DNA of 64,000 nt from Anaerozeibacter quisquiliarum (lineage in GTDB: Bacteria; Bacillota; Clostridia; Christensenellales; Aristaeellaceae): NCBI GenBank assembly GCA_051162045.1, contig JBISDI010000001.1, one strand, 5' to 3'. Positions 41,357-54,610 of the stretch are shown one piece after another; positions within the stretch are counted from its first letter, which is position 1, and each line of letters opens with the position of its first letter. Both the position numbers and the translations under genes were made by a program. Below the pieces are notes generated by a model that had not been told where the DNA came from, ran no database searches, and was given only the letters and a program-made list of their open reading frames with translations.

Positions 41357-42094
41357 TTATAAATCTTTCATTTTTCCGATCTGGCGGAGCATATCGCGCG
41401 CGTTGGCTTCCGCCTCCCGCAGCGATGTAAGCAGTCTGTCGCACACCGACACGACGTCCGCCTCCAGGTCCGGCGTATTGAGCGCCCGCCCCATGTCGGC
41501 ATCCGTATCGCGCGACAATGTGTTCAGCATCCGAAGAATTGCCTCGAGCGAGTAATTGGCGCAGCGGAGGGCGCGAATGATTCTTAGCCGACGGATATCC
41601 TCCTCGGTGTAGCATCGATAGCCATTTTGCTTTCTCTTTACGGTAAGCAGCCCATTCAGTTCCCAGTTGCGCAGCGTGTCCATGGATACCTGAAGATGCT
41701 GGGCGACTTCCTTGCGCTTCATGGACGGGATGGCGGCTGGACGCGCGTCTTTCAAAATCGTCTCCGCCTGCCGGATGGCCTCCAGCGCATGGCCTTGCTC
41801 TTTCTGGATATTGTGCAAATAGTCCCTGGCCAGGCCAAGCGCTTCGTCCAGGTTGCGCCTGGCCGCGGTCTTGACAATCTCAACCGCCTGCTTCCGCAGT
41901 CCATTTTGAACGATCTCTGTCTGCAGGGCCATCCGGATCAGCCGAATCTGTTCGATGTGAAAGCCGGTAAACGCGCGATAGCCGTTTGCCTGCCGATGTG
42001 CTTCGGGGATTAAGCCCAGCCGCTCATAGAGGCGCACCGTGTTTGGATGAACGCCGGTTGCCCCGGCCACTTGGGCGGTTCGATAGATGCGCAC
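41357..42094 (-). CDS. MerR family regulator with two MerR-type DNA-binding domains
   Basis: A 245-residue protein. The first MerR helix-turn-helix is residues 1-70 (YRTAQVAGATGVHPNTVRLY, then NGYRAF). A central helix is followed by a second MerR-type domain at about 125-195 (MKRKEVAQHLQVSMDTLRNW, then NGYRCYTEEDI). Ordinary MerR proteins have one such domain and dimerise. The GTG at 42092-42094, eight bases after GGAGGTG, is the start. It precedes the ABC exporter genes on the same strand and probably controls them. No conserved metal-binding cysteine cluster is visible in the C-terminus, so the effector is more likely organic. Confidence 0.87.
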   Translation of the reverse strand: MRIYRTAQVAGATGVHPNTVRLYERLGLIPEAHRQANGYRAFTGFHIEQIRLIRMALQTEIVQNGLRKQAVEIVKTAARRNLDEALGLARDYLHNIQKEQGHALEAIRQAETILKDARPAAIPSMKRKEVAQHLQVSMDTLRNWELNGLLTVKRKQNGYRCYTEEDIRRLRIIRALRCANYSLEAILRMLNTLSRDTDADMGRALNTPDLEADVVSVCDRLLTSLREAEANARDMLRQIGKMKDL

Positions 42095-42161
42095 GGGGCA
42101 TTCACCTCCGGGAATCAAGGATACCATGAAGATAAAGTCTGGCATTATTATGTGGAGGGTT

Positions 42162-42190
42162 ATTATAGCAGACCGACGCGCCGTGCGCAA
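42162..42190 (-). promoter_or_regulatory. Promoter of merR-ABC exporter operon
   Basis: On the minus strand TTGCGC (42185-42190) and TATAAT (42162-42167) have a 17-bp spacer. It is followed by a leader of about 60 bases. A normal 17-bp spacer differs from the 19-bp spacers of classical MerR-activated promoters. Confidence 0.75.
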
Positions 42191-42311
42191 GGGAAACGCA
42201 AGGGTTGTGCCGCCTTTCTCGAAGGATCGGGCTGAGGATTTCATGCTGTCCCCGTCGATGCAAGGGTCCGATTTTGTAGCGCGCCCGCCGCCATTTTTTA
42301 CACAAAAATGG

Positions 42312-42340
42312 TTGAATCAACCGCACGCAACGAATATAAT
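42312..42340 (+). promoter_or_regulatory. Promoter of the arginine operon
   Basis: TTGAAT (42312-42317) and a perfect TATAAT (42335-42340) have a 17-bp spacer. The start of transcription would be near 42347. Confidence 0.85.
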
Positions 42341-42350
42341 ATCATAAATC

Positions 42351-42368
42351 TTGAATAATTATGCATCT
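42351..42368. promoter_or_regulatory. ARG box (ArgR operator)
   Basis: TTGAATAATTATGCAT (42351-42366) differs by one base from the symmetric TGAATAATTATTCA core of ARG boxes. It lies just downstream of the predicted transcription start, where a bound ArgR would block the operon when arginine is plentiful. Confidence 0.75.
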
Positions 42369-42387
42369 CTGGATGGGAGGGCCTCGT

Positions 42388-43320
42388 ATGGCGAAGGTAT
42401 TCATCGACGGCCAGGCGGGCACCGCGGGGCTGGAGCTTTATGAGCGGCTAAACCAGCACGGGGGCGTCGAGCTGCTCGAAATCGATCCCGAACGGCGCAA
42501 GGACGACGCAGCGCGCGCGGCGCTGATGAACGAGGCGGACGTGGTATTTTTATGCCTGCCCGATGCGGCGGCGATCGAGGCCGTGCGGCTGGTCGAAAAC
42601 CCAAAAACCGTGGTCATCGACGCCAGCACGGCGCACCGCGTGACGGAGGGCTGGGTCTACGGCCTGCCCGAGCTGGCCCCCGGCCAGCGCGAAGCGATCG
42701 CCGCCGCCCGGCGCATCGCCAACCCCGGCTGCTACGCCACCGGGTTTTTGCTGGCGGTGCGCCCGCTGATCGAACTTCATCTCGCGGACGCCGACTACCC
42801 GTTCGCTTGCCAGGGCTTGAGCGGCTACAGCGGCGCGGGCAAGGCGGCGATTGCCGGGTACCAGGCCGCCGATCGGCCCGTTGCCTTGAGCAGTCCCCGC
42901 CAGTACGGCCTGTCGCTCAAGCACAAGCACCTGCCCGAGATGCGCGCTTACGCGGGGCTTGACGAACCGCCGCTGTTCACACCGGTCATCTGCGACTTTT
43001 ACCGCGGCATGGCGGTCAGCGTGCCGCTGTGGACGCGGCGCATGCGCAAACGCCTGACGCCCGCCGAGCTGATCGAGCGACTCGCCGCCTACTACGCGGA
43101 CCAGGCGCTGGTCGAGGTCTTGCCCGCGCGTGAGGACGGCTTCCTGCCCGTGGGCCTGATGGCCGGACAGCCGGGGGTTCAAATCTACGTACAGGGCAAC
43201 GAGGCTCAAATGGTGCTGACGTCGGTGCTCGACAACCTGCGCAAGGGCGCGGCGGGCGCGGCGGTGCAGAACATGAACCTGGCGCTGGGACTTCCTGAAT
43301 ATAGGGGGATACTCGCATGA
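42388..43320 (+). CDS. argC: N-acetyl-gamma-glutamyl-phosphate reductase
   Basis: A 310-residue ArgC of the shorter type 2 class. The NADP loop is FIDGQAGTAGLELYERL and the catalytic cysteine is in IANPGCYATGF. It reduces N-acetylglutamyl phosphate to the semialdehyde. The ATG at 42388 follows GGGAGGGCCTCGT; an upstream in-frame ATG inside the ARG box is rejected. It is the first gene of the arginine operon and overlaps argJ by four bases. Confidence 0.94.
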   Translation: MAKVFIDGQAGTAGLELYERLNQHGGVELLEIDPERRKDDAARAALMNEADVVFLCLPDAAAIEAVRLVENPKTVVIDASTAHRVTEGWVYGLPELAPGQREAIAAARRIANPGCYATGFLLAVRPLIELHLADADYPFACQGLSGYSGAGKAAIAGYQAADRPVALSSPRQYGLSLKHKHLPEMRAYAGLDEPPLFTPVICDFYRGMAVSVPLWTRRMRKRLTPAELIERLAAYYADQALVEVLPAREDGFLPVGLMAGQPGVQIYVQGNEAQMVLTSVLDNLRKGAAGAAVQNMNLALGLPEYRGILA

Positions 43321-44537
43321 ACATCGAATGGATCCACGGCGGGGTGTGCGCGCCCAAGGGCTTTGTCGCTGGCGGGGTACATTGCGGCATTCGCAAAAAT
43401 CAGACCAAGAAGGATCTGGCGGTGATCGTGAGCGAGGCGCGCTGCACGGCCGCGGCGGTCTATACGCGCAACAAGGTGTTCGGCGCGCCGATCACCGTCA
43501 CGCGCGAGAACCTCGAAAACGGCTTTGCGCGCGCGGTGATCTGCAACAGCGGCAACGCCAATACCTGCAACCTGGGCGGCGTCGGGCACGCGCGCGCCAT
43601 GTGCCGCCTGGTCTCGGAGGCGTTCGGCGTGCCCGCGGACGAGGTGATCGTGGCCTCGACCGGCGTGATCGGCCAGCCGCTCAACCTTGCGCCGATCGAG
43701 GACGGCGTGCGGATGCTCAAGGGGAATCTCTCGACCGCGGGCGCGGCGGACGCGGCGCAGGCCATCATGACTACCGACCTGGCCGTCAAGGAAGCGGCGG
43801 CGCGCGTTATGATCGGCGGCGTGCCGGTCGTGCTGGGCGCGATCGCGAAGGGCTCGGGCATGATCCGGCCCAACATGGCGACCATGCTCAGCTTCGTCAC
43901 CACAGATTGCGCCATCACAACCCAAATGTTACAAAAAGCGCTTTCGTTGGTGGTCGACGATACCTATAATATGGTGAGCGTCGACGGGGACACCTCGACC
44001 AACGACATGGTGTCGGTGATGGCGAGCGGCCTCGCGGGCAATCCGGTGATCGACGGCCCCGGCGAGGACTTCGACGCCTTTTGCGCAGCGCTGCACCAGG
44101 TCGCCGCCGACATGGCGCGCCGGATCGCCGCCGACGGCGAGGGCGCGACCAAGCTGATCGAGTGCCGGGTCAAGGGCGCGCCCGACCGCCCCCTCGCGCG
44201 CGCGGTGGCGAGGTCGGTCGTGATGTCCAGCCTCGTCAAGGCGGCGATGTTCGGCGCGGACGCCAACTGGGGGCGCATCCTGTGCGCGATCGGCTACACC
44301 GAAGGCGACTTCCGGGTGGATACGATCGACGTGGACATTTCCTCCCCCGCCGGCCGGATCGCCGTGTGCCGGCAGGGCTTCGGGTTGGCGTTCGACGAGG
44401 CCGAAGCGAAAGGGGTGCTGCTTGAAAAGGAAATCACGATCGACATCGCGCTGAACCAGGGCGAAGCGCAGGCCACTGCCTACGGCTGCGACCTGACCTA
44501 CGACTACGTCAAGATCAACGGCAACTACCGCACATAA
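43317..44537 (+). CDS. argJ: Glutamate N-acetyltransferase / amino-acid acetyltransferase
   Basis: A 406-residue ArgJ. The self-cleavage site with the nucleophilic threonine is in IRPNMATMLSF. Other family segments are VICNSGNANTCN and ANWGRILCAIGY. It recycles the acetyl group from acetylornithine to glutamate, and many bacterial versions also use acetyl-CoA; bifunctionality cannot be read from sequence. The enzyme cuts itself into alpha and beta chains. It is coupled to argC by an ATGA overlap. Confidence 0.95.
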   Translation: MNIEWIHGGVCAPKGFVAGGVHCGIRKNQTKKDLAVIVSEARCTAAAVYTRNKVFGAPITVTRENLENGFARAVICNSGNANTCNLGGVGHARAMCRLVSEAFGVPADEVIVASTGVIGQPLNLAPIEDGVRMLKGNLSTAGAADAAQAIMTTDLAVKEAAARVMIGGVPVVLGAIAKGSGMIRPNMATMLSFVTTDCAITTQMLQKALSLVVDDTYNMVSVDGDTSTNDMVSVMASGLAGNPVIDGPGEDFDAFCAALHQVAADMARRIAADGEGATKLIECRVKGAPDRPLARAVARSVVMSSLVKAAMFGADANWGRILCAIGYTEGDFRVDTIDVDISSPAGRIAVCRQGFGLAFDEAEAKGVLLEKEITIDIALNQGEAQATAYGCDLTYDYVKINGNYRT

Positions 44538-44550
44538 GGGGGAAGCGCGT

Positions 44551-45408
44551 ATGGGCCATCTGTCCGAGGAGCTGCGCGCGGGGGTACTCACCGCGGCGCT
44601 GCCCTACATCCAGAAGTATTCCGGCAAGATCGTAGTGGTCAAGTACGGCGGCAACGCCATGATCAACCCCCGGCTCAAGCAGGCCGTAATGAACGACATC
44701 GTACTGCTGACGCAGGTGGGCGTCAAGGTGGTGCTGGTGCACGGCGGCGGGCCGGAGATCAGCGCGACGCTTACGCGCCTGGGCATCGAGTCGCGGTTCG
44801 TGGACGGGCTGCGCGTCACCGACGAAGAGACCATGCAGGTGGTGCAGATGGTGCTGTCCGGCAAGACCAACAAGGACCTGGTCGCGCTGATCTCGGTGTG
44901 CGGCGGCAAGGCGCTGGGGCTGTGCGGCATCGACGGCGGCATGATCCGCGCGAAGAAGGCGGCGCAAGACCTCGGCTACGTGGGCGAGGTCGCGCATGTG
45001 GACACCGCGCCGATCCTGAACGCGCTGTCGGACGGCTACATCCCGGTGATCGCCACCGTGGGCGTGGACGAGCACGGCGCGGCCTACAACATCAACGCCG
45101 ATGTTGCGGCCAGCGAACTGGCCGCGGCGCTCCACGCAGAAAACCTGATCGCGCTGACCGACATCCGCGGGCTGATGCGCGACGTAGACGACGAGTCCAC
45201 GCTGATTCCGGTGGTGCGCCTGGGCGAGGTGGACGCACTGATCGGGCGTGGCGTAATCACCGGCGGCATGATTCCCAAGGTGCGCTCCTGCGAGGTCGCG
45301 CTTCAAAAGGGCGTGCGCAAGGCCGTCATGATCGACGGGCGCGTGCCCCATTCCATCCTGATCGAGATGCTGTCGGATGAGGGCATCGGCACGATGTTTG
45401 TGAGGTGA
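44551..45408 (+). CDS. argB: Acetylglutamate kinase
   Basis: A 285-residue kinase of the amino acid kinase fold. It has KIVVVKYGGNAM, the VLVHGGGPEIS glycine-rich loop and ALTDIRGLMRD near the nucleotide site. It phosphorylates N-acetylglutamate and is often arginine-inhibited; the extended N-terminal helix EELRAGVLTAALPYIQKY is the type found in arginine-sensitive hexameric enzymes. It starts 13 bases after argJ. Confidence 0.95.
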   Translation: MGHLSEELRAGVLTAALPYIQKYSGKIVVVKYGGNAMINPRLKQAVMNDIVLLTQVGVKVVLVHGGGPEISATLTRLGIESRFVDGLRVTDEETMQVVQMVLSGKTNKDLVALISVCGGKALGLCGIDGGMIRAKKAAQDLGYVGEVAHVDTAPILNALSDGYIPVIATVGVDEHGAAYNINADVAASELAAALHAENLIALTDIRGLMRDVDDESTLIPVVRLGEVDALIGRGVITGGMIPKVRSCEVALQKGVRKAVMIDGRVPHSILIEMLSDEGIGTMFVR

Positions 45409-45412
45409 TCGC

Positions 45413-46582
45413 ATGAAAGATCTGAAAAAACGTGAACAAGGCGCGGTGGCGCAGACCTACGCGCGCTTTCCGGTCTCGCTGGTCTCGGGCGCGCTCGCGC
45501 GCTGCACGGACGATTCCGGCAAGACGTACATCGACTTTACCAGCGGCATCGGCGTCAACGCGCTGGGCTTCTGCGACCCCGGCTGGGCGCGCGCGGTGGC
45601 CGAGCAGGCGCATACGCTCCAGCACGCCTGCAATCTGTTCTACACCGAGCCGATGGTAAAGCTCGCGGAGGCGCTGACCGCGCGCACCGGCTTCAAACGG
45701 GTGTTCTTCGCCAATTCCGGCGCAGAGGCCAACGAGGGCGCGATCAAGCTCGCGCGCAAGTACGCGTTCGACCGGCGCGGGCCGGGGCATTCCACGATCG
45801 TGACGCTTAAAAACTCGTTCCACGGCCGCACCGTGACCACGCTGTCGGCGACCGGCCAGGACGCGTTCCACAACCACTTCTTCCCGTTCACGGAAGGCTT
45901 CGCCTACGCGCCGACGAACGACCTCGCGGGCACGCTCGCGCTGCTCACCGATGAGGTTTGCGCGCTGATGATCGAGCTTACGCAGGGCGAGGGCGGCGTG
46001 GTGCCGCTGGATGTCGGATATGTGCGCGCGCTCGCGGATACCTGCGCCCAGCGCGATATCCTGCTGATCGTCGACGAAGTGCAAACGGGCATCGGCCGCA
46101 CCGGCACGCTGTTCGCCTACGAGCAGTACGGCATCATGCCGAGCGTGGTCACCTCGGCCAAGGGACTGGGCGGCGGGCTGCCGATCGGCGCGGTGCTGAT
46201 GGGCGAGAAGGTGCAGGACACGCTGGGCACAGGCACCCACGGCACCACCTTCGGCGGTAACCCGGTGTGCTGCGCCGGGGCCTGCGCGGTGCTGGACAGG
46301 CTGGATGAAGCGTTTCTCGCGGACGTGCGGCGCAAGGGCGCATCGGTGCGCGCCTTCCTCGAAGCGCTGCCGGGCGTGCGGTCGGTGGCGGGCATGGGCT
46401 TGATGCTGGGCATCGAGCTTAAGAAGAACAACGCACCGGCGGTGATCCGGCTGTGCATCGAACGAGGGCTGCTCACGCTGTCGGCCAAGCACAAGGTGCG
46501 GCTGCTGCCGCCGCTGAACATCGACGACGGGACGCTGGAAGAAGGGCTTGCGATCCTGGCATCCGCGATCGCGGACGCCTGA
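45413..46582 (+). CDS. argD: Acetylornithine aminotransferase
   Basis: A 389-residue class III PLP aminotransferase. It has FFANSGAEANEGAIKLAR, SFHGRTVTTLSATGQ, LIVDEVQTGIGRTG and the PLP lysine in TSAKGLGGGLP. It converts acetylglutamate semialdehyde to acetylornithine. It may also act as succinyl-DAP aminotransferase, which matters because diaminopimelate enzymes are encoded nearby. It starts four bases after argB. Confidence 0.94.
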   Translation: MKDLKKREQGAVAQTYARFPVSLVSGALARCTDDSGKTYIDFTSGIGVNALGFCDPGWARAVAEQAHTLQHACNLFYTEPMVKLAEALTARTGFKRVFFANSGAEANEGAIKLARKYAFDRRGPGHSTIVTLKNSFHGRTVTTLSATGQDAFHNHFFPFTEGFAYAPTNDLAGTLALLTDEVCALMIELTQGEGGVVPLDVGYVRALADTCAQRDILLIVDEVQTGIGRTGTLFAYEQYGIMPSVVTSAKGLGGGLPIGAVLMGEKVQDTLGTGTHGTTFGGNPVCCAGACAVLDRLDEAFLADVRRKGASVRAFLEALPGVRSVAGMGLMLGIELKKNNAPAVIRLCIERGLLTLSAKHKVRLLPPLNIDDGTLEEGLAILASAIADA

Positions 46583-46584
46583 CC

Positions 46585-46610
46585 CCCATTCCCCTCCGGA
46601 TGGGAATGGG
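46585..46610 (+). terminator. Hairpin between argD and carA
   Basis: A perfect 9-bp stem (46585-46593 with 46602-46610) follows the argD stop by three bases. It has no T run, so it is more likely an RNA stability or partial termination element inside the operon. Confidence 0.35.
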
Positions 46611-46666
46611 AAGGGGCCGCCGCCCACGCTAAAAATCAAGACCAACAAAGCTTGAAGGTGATGTAC

Positions 46667-47738
46667 ATGCACAAGGGCTACCTGGTGCTCCAAAATGGGC
46701 GGGTGTTCTCCGGGGAGCGGTTCGGCGCGCCGGGGGAGGCGCGCGCGGAGTTGGTGTTTGCCACCGGCATGGTGGGCTACATCGAGACGCTGACCGATCC
46801 CAGCTACCACGGGCAGATGGTGGCGTTTACCTTCCCGTTGATCGGCAACTACGGCGTGATCCCCGAGGACTTCGAGGGCGCGCCCGCAAGGCTTTCCGCC
46901 TGCATTGTGCGCGAGGCCGCGCTCACGCCCTCGAACTTCCGCTCTCAGGCGCGGCTGCACGAGTACTTGGCGGAATCGGGTGTGGTCGCTCTACAGGGCA
47001 TCGACACGCGCGCGCTGACCAAGCTGCTGCGCGAAGAGGGCGAGATGAACGCCGCGATCCTGGATTCGCTTCCGTCCGATATGGAGGCGTTCACCCGGGA
47101 ACTCGCGGCGTTTTCCATACGGGCCGACGTGTATGCGGTCACCTGCCCCGCGCCCTACGCGCTGGGCGAGACAGGCCGGCACGCGGTGCTGTGGGACTTC
47201 GGCCTCAAGCGCACGATGGTCCGGGCGCTGACGGAACGCGGCTTACGCGTAACCGTGATGCCCGCGAACAGCAGCGCCGACGATATTTTGCGCCTCGCGC
47301 CGGACGGCGTGCTGCTGTCGGGCGGCCCCGGCGACCCGGCGGCCCACCCGGAGATCCTGCGCGAGATTGCGCGCGTAAGCGAAGCGCGCGTGCCGCTGAT
47401 GGGCGTGTGCCTGGGCCATCAGATGCTCTCGCTCGCGCGCGGCGCAAAATGCATCCGGCTCAAGTACGGCCACCGCGGCGGCAACCAGCCGGTTCGGCGC
47501 AAGGCCGACGGCAGGCTGTTCACCACGGGCCAGAACCACAGCTACGCGGTGTCGTCCGAAGGGTTGCCCGAAGGCGCGTCCATCTCCTACGAAAACGTCA
47601 ACGACCGGACCTGCGAGGGGCTCGACTACCGAGACATCCCGGCGTTCTCGGTGCAGTTTCACCCGGAAGCCCCGGCCGGGCCGCTGAACACCTCGTTCCT
47701 GTTCGACCGGTTCATTGGGATGATGGGAGGGCGCGCGC

Positions 47739-47752
<14 letters not shown>
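46667..47752 (+). CDS. carA: Carbamoyl phosphate synthetase small subunit
   Basis: A 361-residue CarA. The N-terminal domain is typical (LVFATGMVGYIETLTDPSYHGQ split), and the glutaminase half has SGGPGDPA, the nucleophile cysteine in MGVCLGHQM and histidine in VQFHPEA. It supplies ammonia from glutamine to CarB. The ATG at 46667 lies six bases after GAAGGTG and is favoured over nearby GTG, TTG and ATG codons. It overlaps carB by 14 bases. Position in the arg operon suggests an arginine-regulated enzyme. Confidence 0.95.
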
Positions 47753-51793
<4,041 letters not shown>

Positions 51794-51797
<4 letters not shown>

Positions 51798-52273
51798 ATC
51801 TTCTTGTCCGCGGGCGGGCGGATCGTGCGCACGGTCAGCGCGCCGGTCTCGCAGTTGAGTATGATGGTGCGGCCCACGCTGCCGCCGACGTCCTGAGCGA
51901 CGACGGGAACGGCGCATTGCCGAAGCGCGAGCAGGCTTTGCTCTATATTGCGTTTGCCGATCTGGAGCACGTTGACCTGCTCGACCATGCCGAACATGTG
52001 CGCCCCGCCCGCGAGCTTCCCCACGATCAGCGCGGGCGACGCGCCCTCGCGCAGCATGCGGCGCTTGAGCTCCCGGGCGGCGGTATCGGCGCACTTGGCG
52101 AGGTTCGCCTCGCCGCTGGCCGCGTTCGGCAGCAGCACATGCGCCAGTCCCCCGATCTTGCTGACCTTGTCGTACATGACGATGCCCACACAGGAGCCCA
52201 GGCCCAGCGTCGTGATCGTATGAGGCGCCCGCGCGACCGCCATATCCGCAATCCCCACCATGATATCAGCCAT
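51794..52273 (-). CDS. cheD: Chemoreceptor glutamine deamidase CheD
   Basis: A 159-residue CheD. The catalytic cysteine lies in TLGLGSCVGIVMYD and the histidine in IGGLAHVLLP; GGAHMF follows. It deamidates receptor glutamines and binds CheC, increasing CheC phosphatase activity. Its ATG overlaps the cheC stop by one base. It converges on carB-dapF with a 4-base overlap of stop codons and no terminator between. Confidence 0.93.
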
Positions 52274-52893
52274 TACGAATCAAGCCCCATTTTCTGCATC
52301 AAAATACGATGGGATTCCACGTCGGGGATCAGGAAGAAGTGACCGGTGATCTCCCGGTCATCGTCGGTGAACACGGTCTCCAGCAGCAGTACCGAGTCGC
52401 TGTACTGCCCGTAGACGGCGGCGGGCAGGTTCATGATCGCGGCGGCCATATCGATGACGAGACTGGGCACGGAACAGTTGATCGACAGCCCCGTCAGTTC
52501 GCCGACGGCATTGATGTAGGAGCCGCACAGGATGTTCGCCAGCTCCGTCAGCGCGGATTGCTGCATCTCGGTCAGCACGTCGCCCGAGAAGGTATCCTCG
52601 ATGCCCATGGCGTGGATCACGGAGGCGGTGAGGTCGCTCGCGTCCTTCATGTTGAGCACGAACAGAATCGAGCCGGTCAGGTCGCGCTCCATGCCCACGA
52701 GCATGCCCGCCACCAGGGTCTCCGGCCCGCCGAGCAGCTCGGTGATGGTCTTGAAGTCGCACAGCGTCGCGGTGGGCACATTGAGCCCGATCGGACGGTC
52801 GAGCATCGAAGAGAGCGCCGTGACCGCATGTCCGGCCCCAATGTTTTCAAGCTCTTTAAAAAAATCCAGCTGATCGGCTGACATTCCCTTCAT
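52273..52893 (-). CDS. cheC: Chemotaxis phosphatase CheC
   Basis: A 206-residue CheC. Both phosphatase helices with the E-x2-N pattern are recognisable: ELENIGAGHAVTALSSML near the N-terminus and ELANILCGSYINAVGEL in the middle. It dephosphorylates CheY-P. The ATG at 52891-52893 is chosen, with a G-rich stretch seven bases upstream; a further upstream ATG lacks a site. It pairs with cheD. No other che or flagellar gene is in the window. Confidence 0.9.
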   Translation of the reverse strand: MKGMSADQLDFFKELENIGAGHAVTALSSMLDRPIGLNVPTATLCDFKTITELLGGPETLVAGMLVGMERDLTGSILFVLNMKDASDLTASVIHAMGIEDTFSGDVLTEMQQSALTELANILCGSYINAVGELTGLSINCSVPSLVIDMAAAIMNLPAAVYGQYSDSVLLLETVFTDDDREITGHFFLIPDVESHRILMQKMGLDS

Positions 52894-52936
52894 GGCCGTG
52901 CCCCCGCCCTTCATGTGTTTTGGTATTCATTTCAAG

Positions 52937-52965
52937 AGTTTACCACAATCGCGCGAATCCATCAA
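52937..52965 (-). promoter_or_regulatory. Promoter of cheC-cheD
   Basis: On the minus strand TTGATG (52960-52965) and TAAACT (52937-52942) have a 17-bp spacer. It is a SigA-type pattern, not the SigD motility type. Confidence 0.6.
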
Positions 52966-53017
52966 GAGGAATCAGCCGCCGCACATTAAGGCATGCGCGA
53001 GGTGTCGCCCTATAGGA

Positions 53018-53061
53018 AAGGCCGCCCGTCCAACGATCACGCGGTTTGGGCGGGCGGCCTT
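53018..53061 (-). terminator. Terminator of pgi
   Basis: An 11-bp perfect stem (53018-53028 with 53051-53061) encloses a 22-base loop. On the minus strand it is followed by TCCTATA, with the Ts partly in the stem base. Confidence 0.7.
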
Positions 53062-53069
53062 GCTGACCT

Positions 53070-54473
53070 TTACAGGATATACTCTCCCTTTCTCTCCGGT
53101 CTCCCCTTCATCTCCTCGCGCTTGGCGCTGTGCTTCTCGCTGTCGAAGCCCATGACCGCGTAGGCGGCCACCTTGCTCTCCTCCACGCCGGGCTGGTTGA
53201 ACGCGTCGATGCCCAGCAGCGCGCCGGCGTAGGCGGTGACCAGTTCGAAGAAGTACAGCAACTGCCCGATCGTGTGGGCGTTGACCTCGGGCAAGGTGAT
53301 CGTCTGGCTCATGCGGCCCGAGCGGTACAGCGCGTACTCGGTACCCTGGCGCTCGGCCTCGATCAGCTGGTTGTGACTCTTGCCGCCCAGGAACGCAATG
53401 GTGTCGATGTCGGGCACGCCGTGCGGGATGGGCGTCTCGGCGCGGAATTTCTCCACCTTCAGGAAGGTCAGCACCTTGTCGTAGGGGCCTTCGGTGTACA
53501 GTTGCAGCTGCGAGTGCTGGTCGGTCACGCCCAGCGTCTTGACCGGTGTCTGGCCGACGTTCACGCGCTCGCCCGTAAGCGTCACGTTCTTGCCCAGGCT
53601 CTCGGCCCACAGTTGTGCATACCAGTCTGCGATCAGCCTCAGCGAATCGGCGTAGGGCATCATGACCGAGATGTTCGCGCCCCACTGCATCGCCAGGTGC
53701 ATCAGCCCCGCGTCCATCAGCGCCGGGTTCCGCCAAGGATCGCCGACCTTGCAGCGCTCGTCCATCGCGCGCGCACCGGCAAGCAGCGCGCGGATGTCGA
53801 TGCCGCACACCGACGCCGCCAACAGCCCCACCGGGCACAATTCCGAGAAGCGCCCGCCCACGCCGTCCGGGATGTAGAAGGTCTCGTAGCCCTCGCGCTC
53901 GGCAATCTTTATCAAGAAGCCCCGGGTCTTGGAGGTGGTCGCGATAATGTGCTTCTTGTAGTCGTCTCCGACCGCTTTCTTCAGCGCCTCCAGCACGATC
54001 AGGTACTGGCTCATCGTCTCGGCGGTGCCGCCCGATTTGGTGATGACGTTAAAGCAGGTCTTCTTCAGGTCGATCACGTCGAGCAGCGCGGCCATGCGCT
54101 CGGGATCGATGTTGTCCTCGATGTACAGCCGGGGTCCCCGCTTCTCGGCGGGCAGTTGGTTGTAATGCAGGTGGCAAAGCGCCTGATGCACCGCGGCCGG
54201 GCCCAACGCGCTGCCGCCGATGCCCAACACGACGAACGCGTCGAATTGCTCGCGTACGCGCTGGGCGCTCCGTTCGATTTCCCGCACCACTTCGTCCTGG
54301 TTGTACGGCAAATCCATCCAGCCCTGCATGCCCTTGCCGCGATTTGCCTCCACGGTTCCGTGCGCCATAACAAGTTCGGGAATCAGCGTTTCATATGAAG
54401 CGCGCGCAATGCCGCGCCCCCCAATGATATCGGCCATCATGTGATTCACATCGAGCTTGATCGCCTGATTCAT
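53070..54473 (-). CDS. pgi: Glucose-6-phosphate isomerase
   Basis: A 467-residue Pgi of the shorter Bacillota type. Sugar-phosphate isomerase segments are VVLGIGGSALGPAAVHQAL, ITKSGGTAETMSQYL, GVGGRFSELCPVG and DQHSQLQLYTEGP, and the catalytic lysine is in VEESKVAAYAV. It interconverts glucose-6-phosphate and fructose-6-phosphate, linking the glycogen genes with pfkA. ATG after AGGAGGGGTATC. Monocistronic. Confidence 0.96.
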   Translation of the reverse strand: MNQAIKLDVNHMMADIIGGRGIARASYETLIPELVMAHGTVEANRGKGMQGWMDLPYNQDEVVREIERSAQRVREQFDAFVVLGIGGSALGPAAVHQALCHLHYNQLPAEKRGPRLYIEDNIDPERMAALLDVIDLKKTCFNVITKSGGTAETMSQYLIVLEALKKAVGDDYKKHIIATTSKTRGFLIKIAEREGYETFYIPDGVGGRFSELCPVGLLAASVCGIDIRALLAGARAMDERCKVGDPWRNPALMDAGLMHLAMQWGANISVMMPYADSLRLIADWYAQLWAESLGKNVTLTGERVNVGQTPVKTLGVTDQHSQLQLYTEGPYDKVLTFLKVEKFRAETPIPHGVPDIDTIAFLGGKSHNQLIEAERQGTEYALYRSGRMSQTITLPEVNAHTIGQLLYFFELVTAYAGALLGIDAFNQPGVEESKVAAYAVMGFDSEKHSAKREEMKGRPERKGEYIL

Positions 54474-54542
54474 GATACCCCTCCTATTTCACTCTGTTGC
54501 CATTATAACCATCTAATGTTAAATCAATGCCATGAAATACAT

Positions 54543-54571
54543 TTGCGTTTCGACCTTTTGCGTGGGATAAT
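54543..54571 (+). promoter_or_regulatory. Promoter of the DUF3810 gene
   Basis: TTGCGT (54543-54548) and GATAAT (54566-54571) have a 17-bp spacer, 39 bases upstream of the start codon. Confidence 0.6.
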
Positions 54572-54610
54572 TGTCGCGGGGGATCCATAGCATGGAACGG
54601 AGGGATGGGC

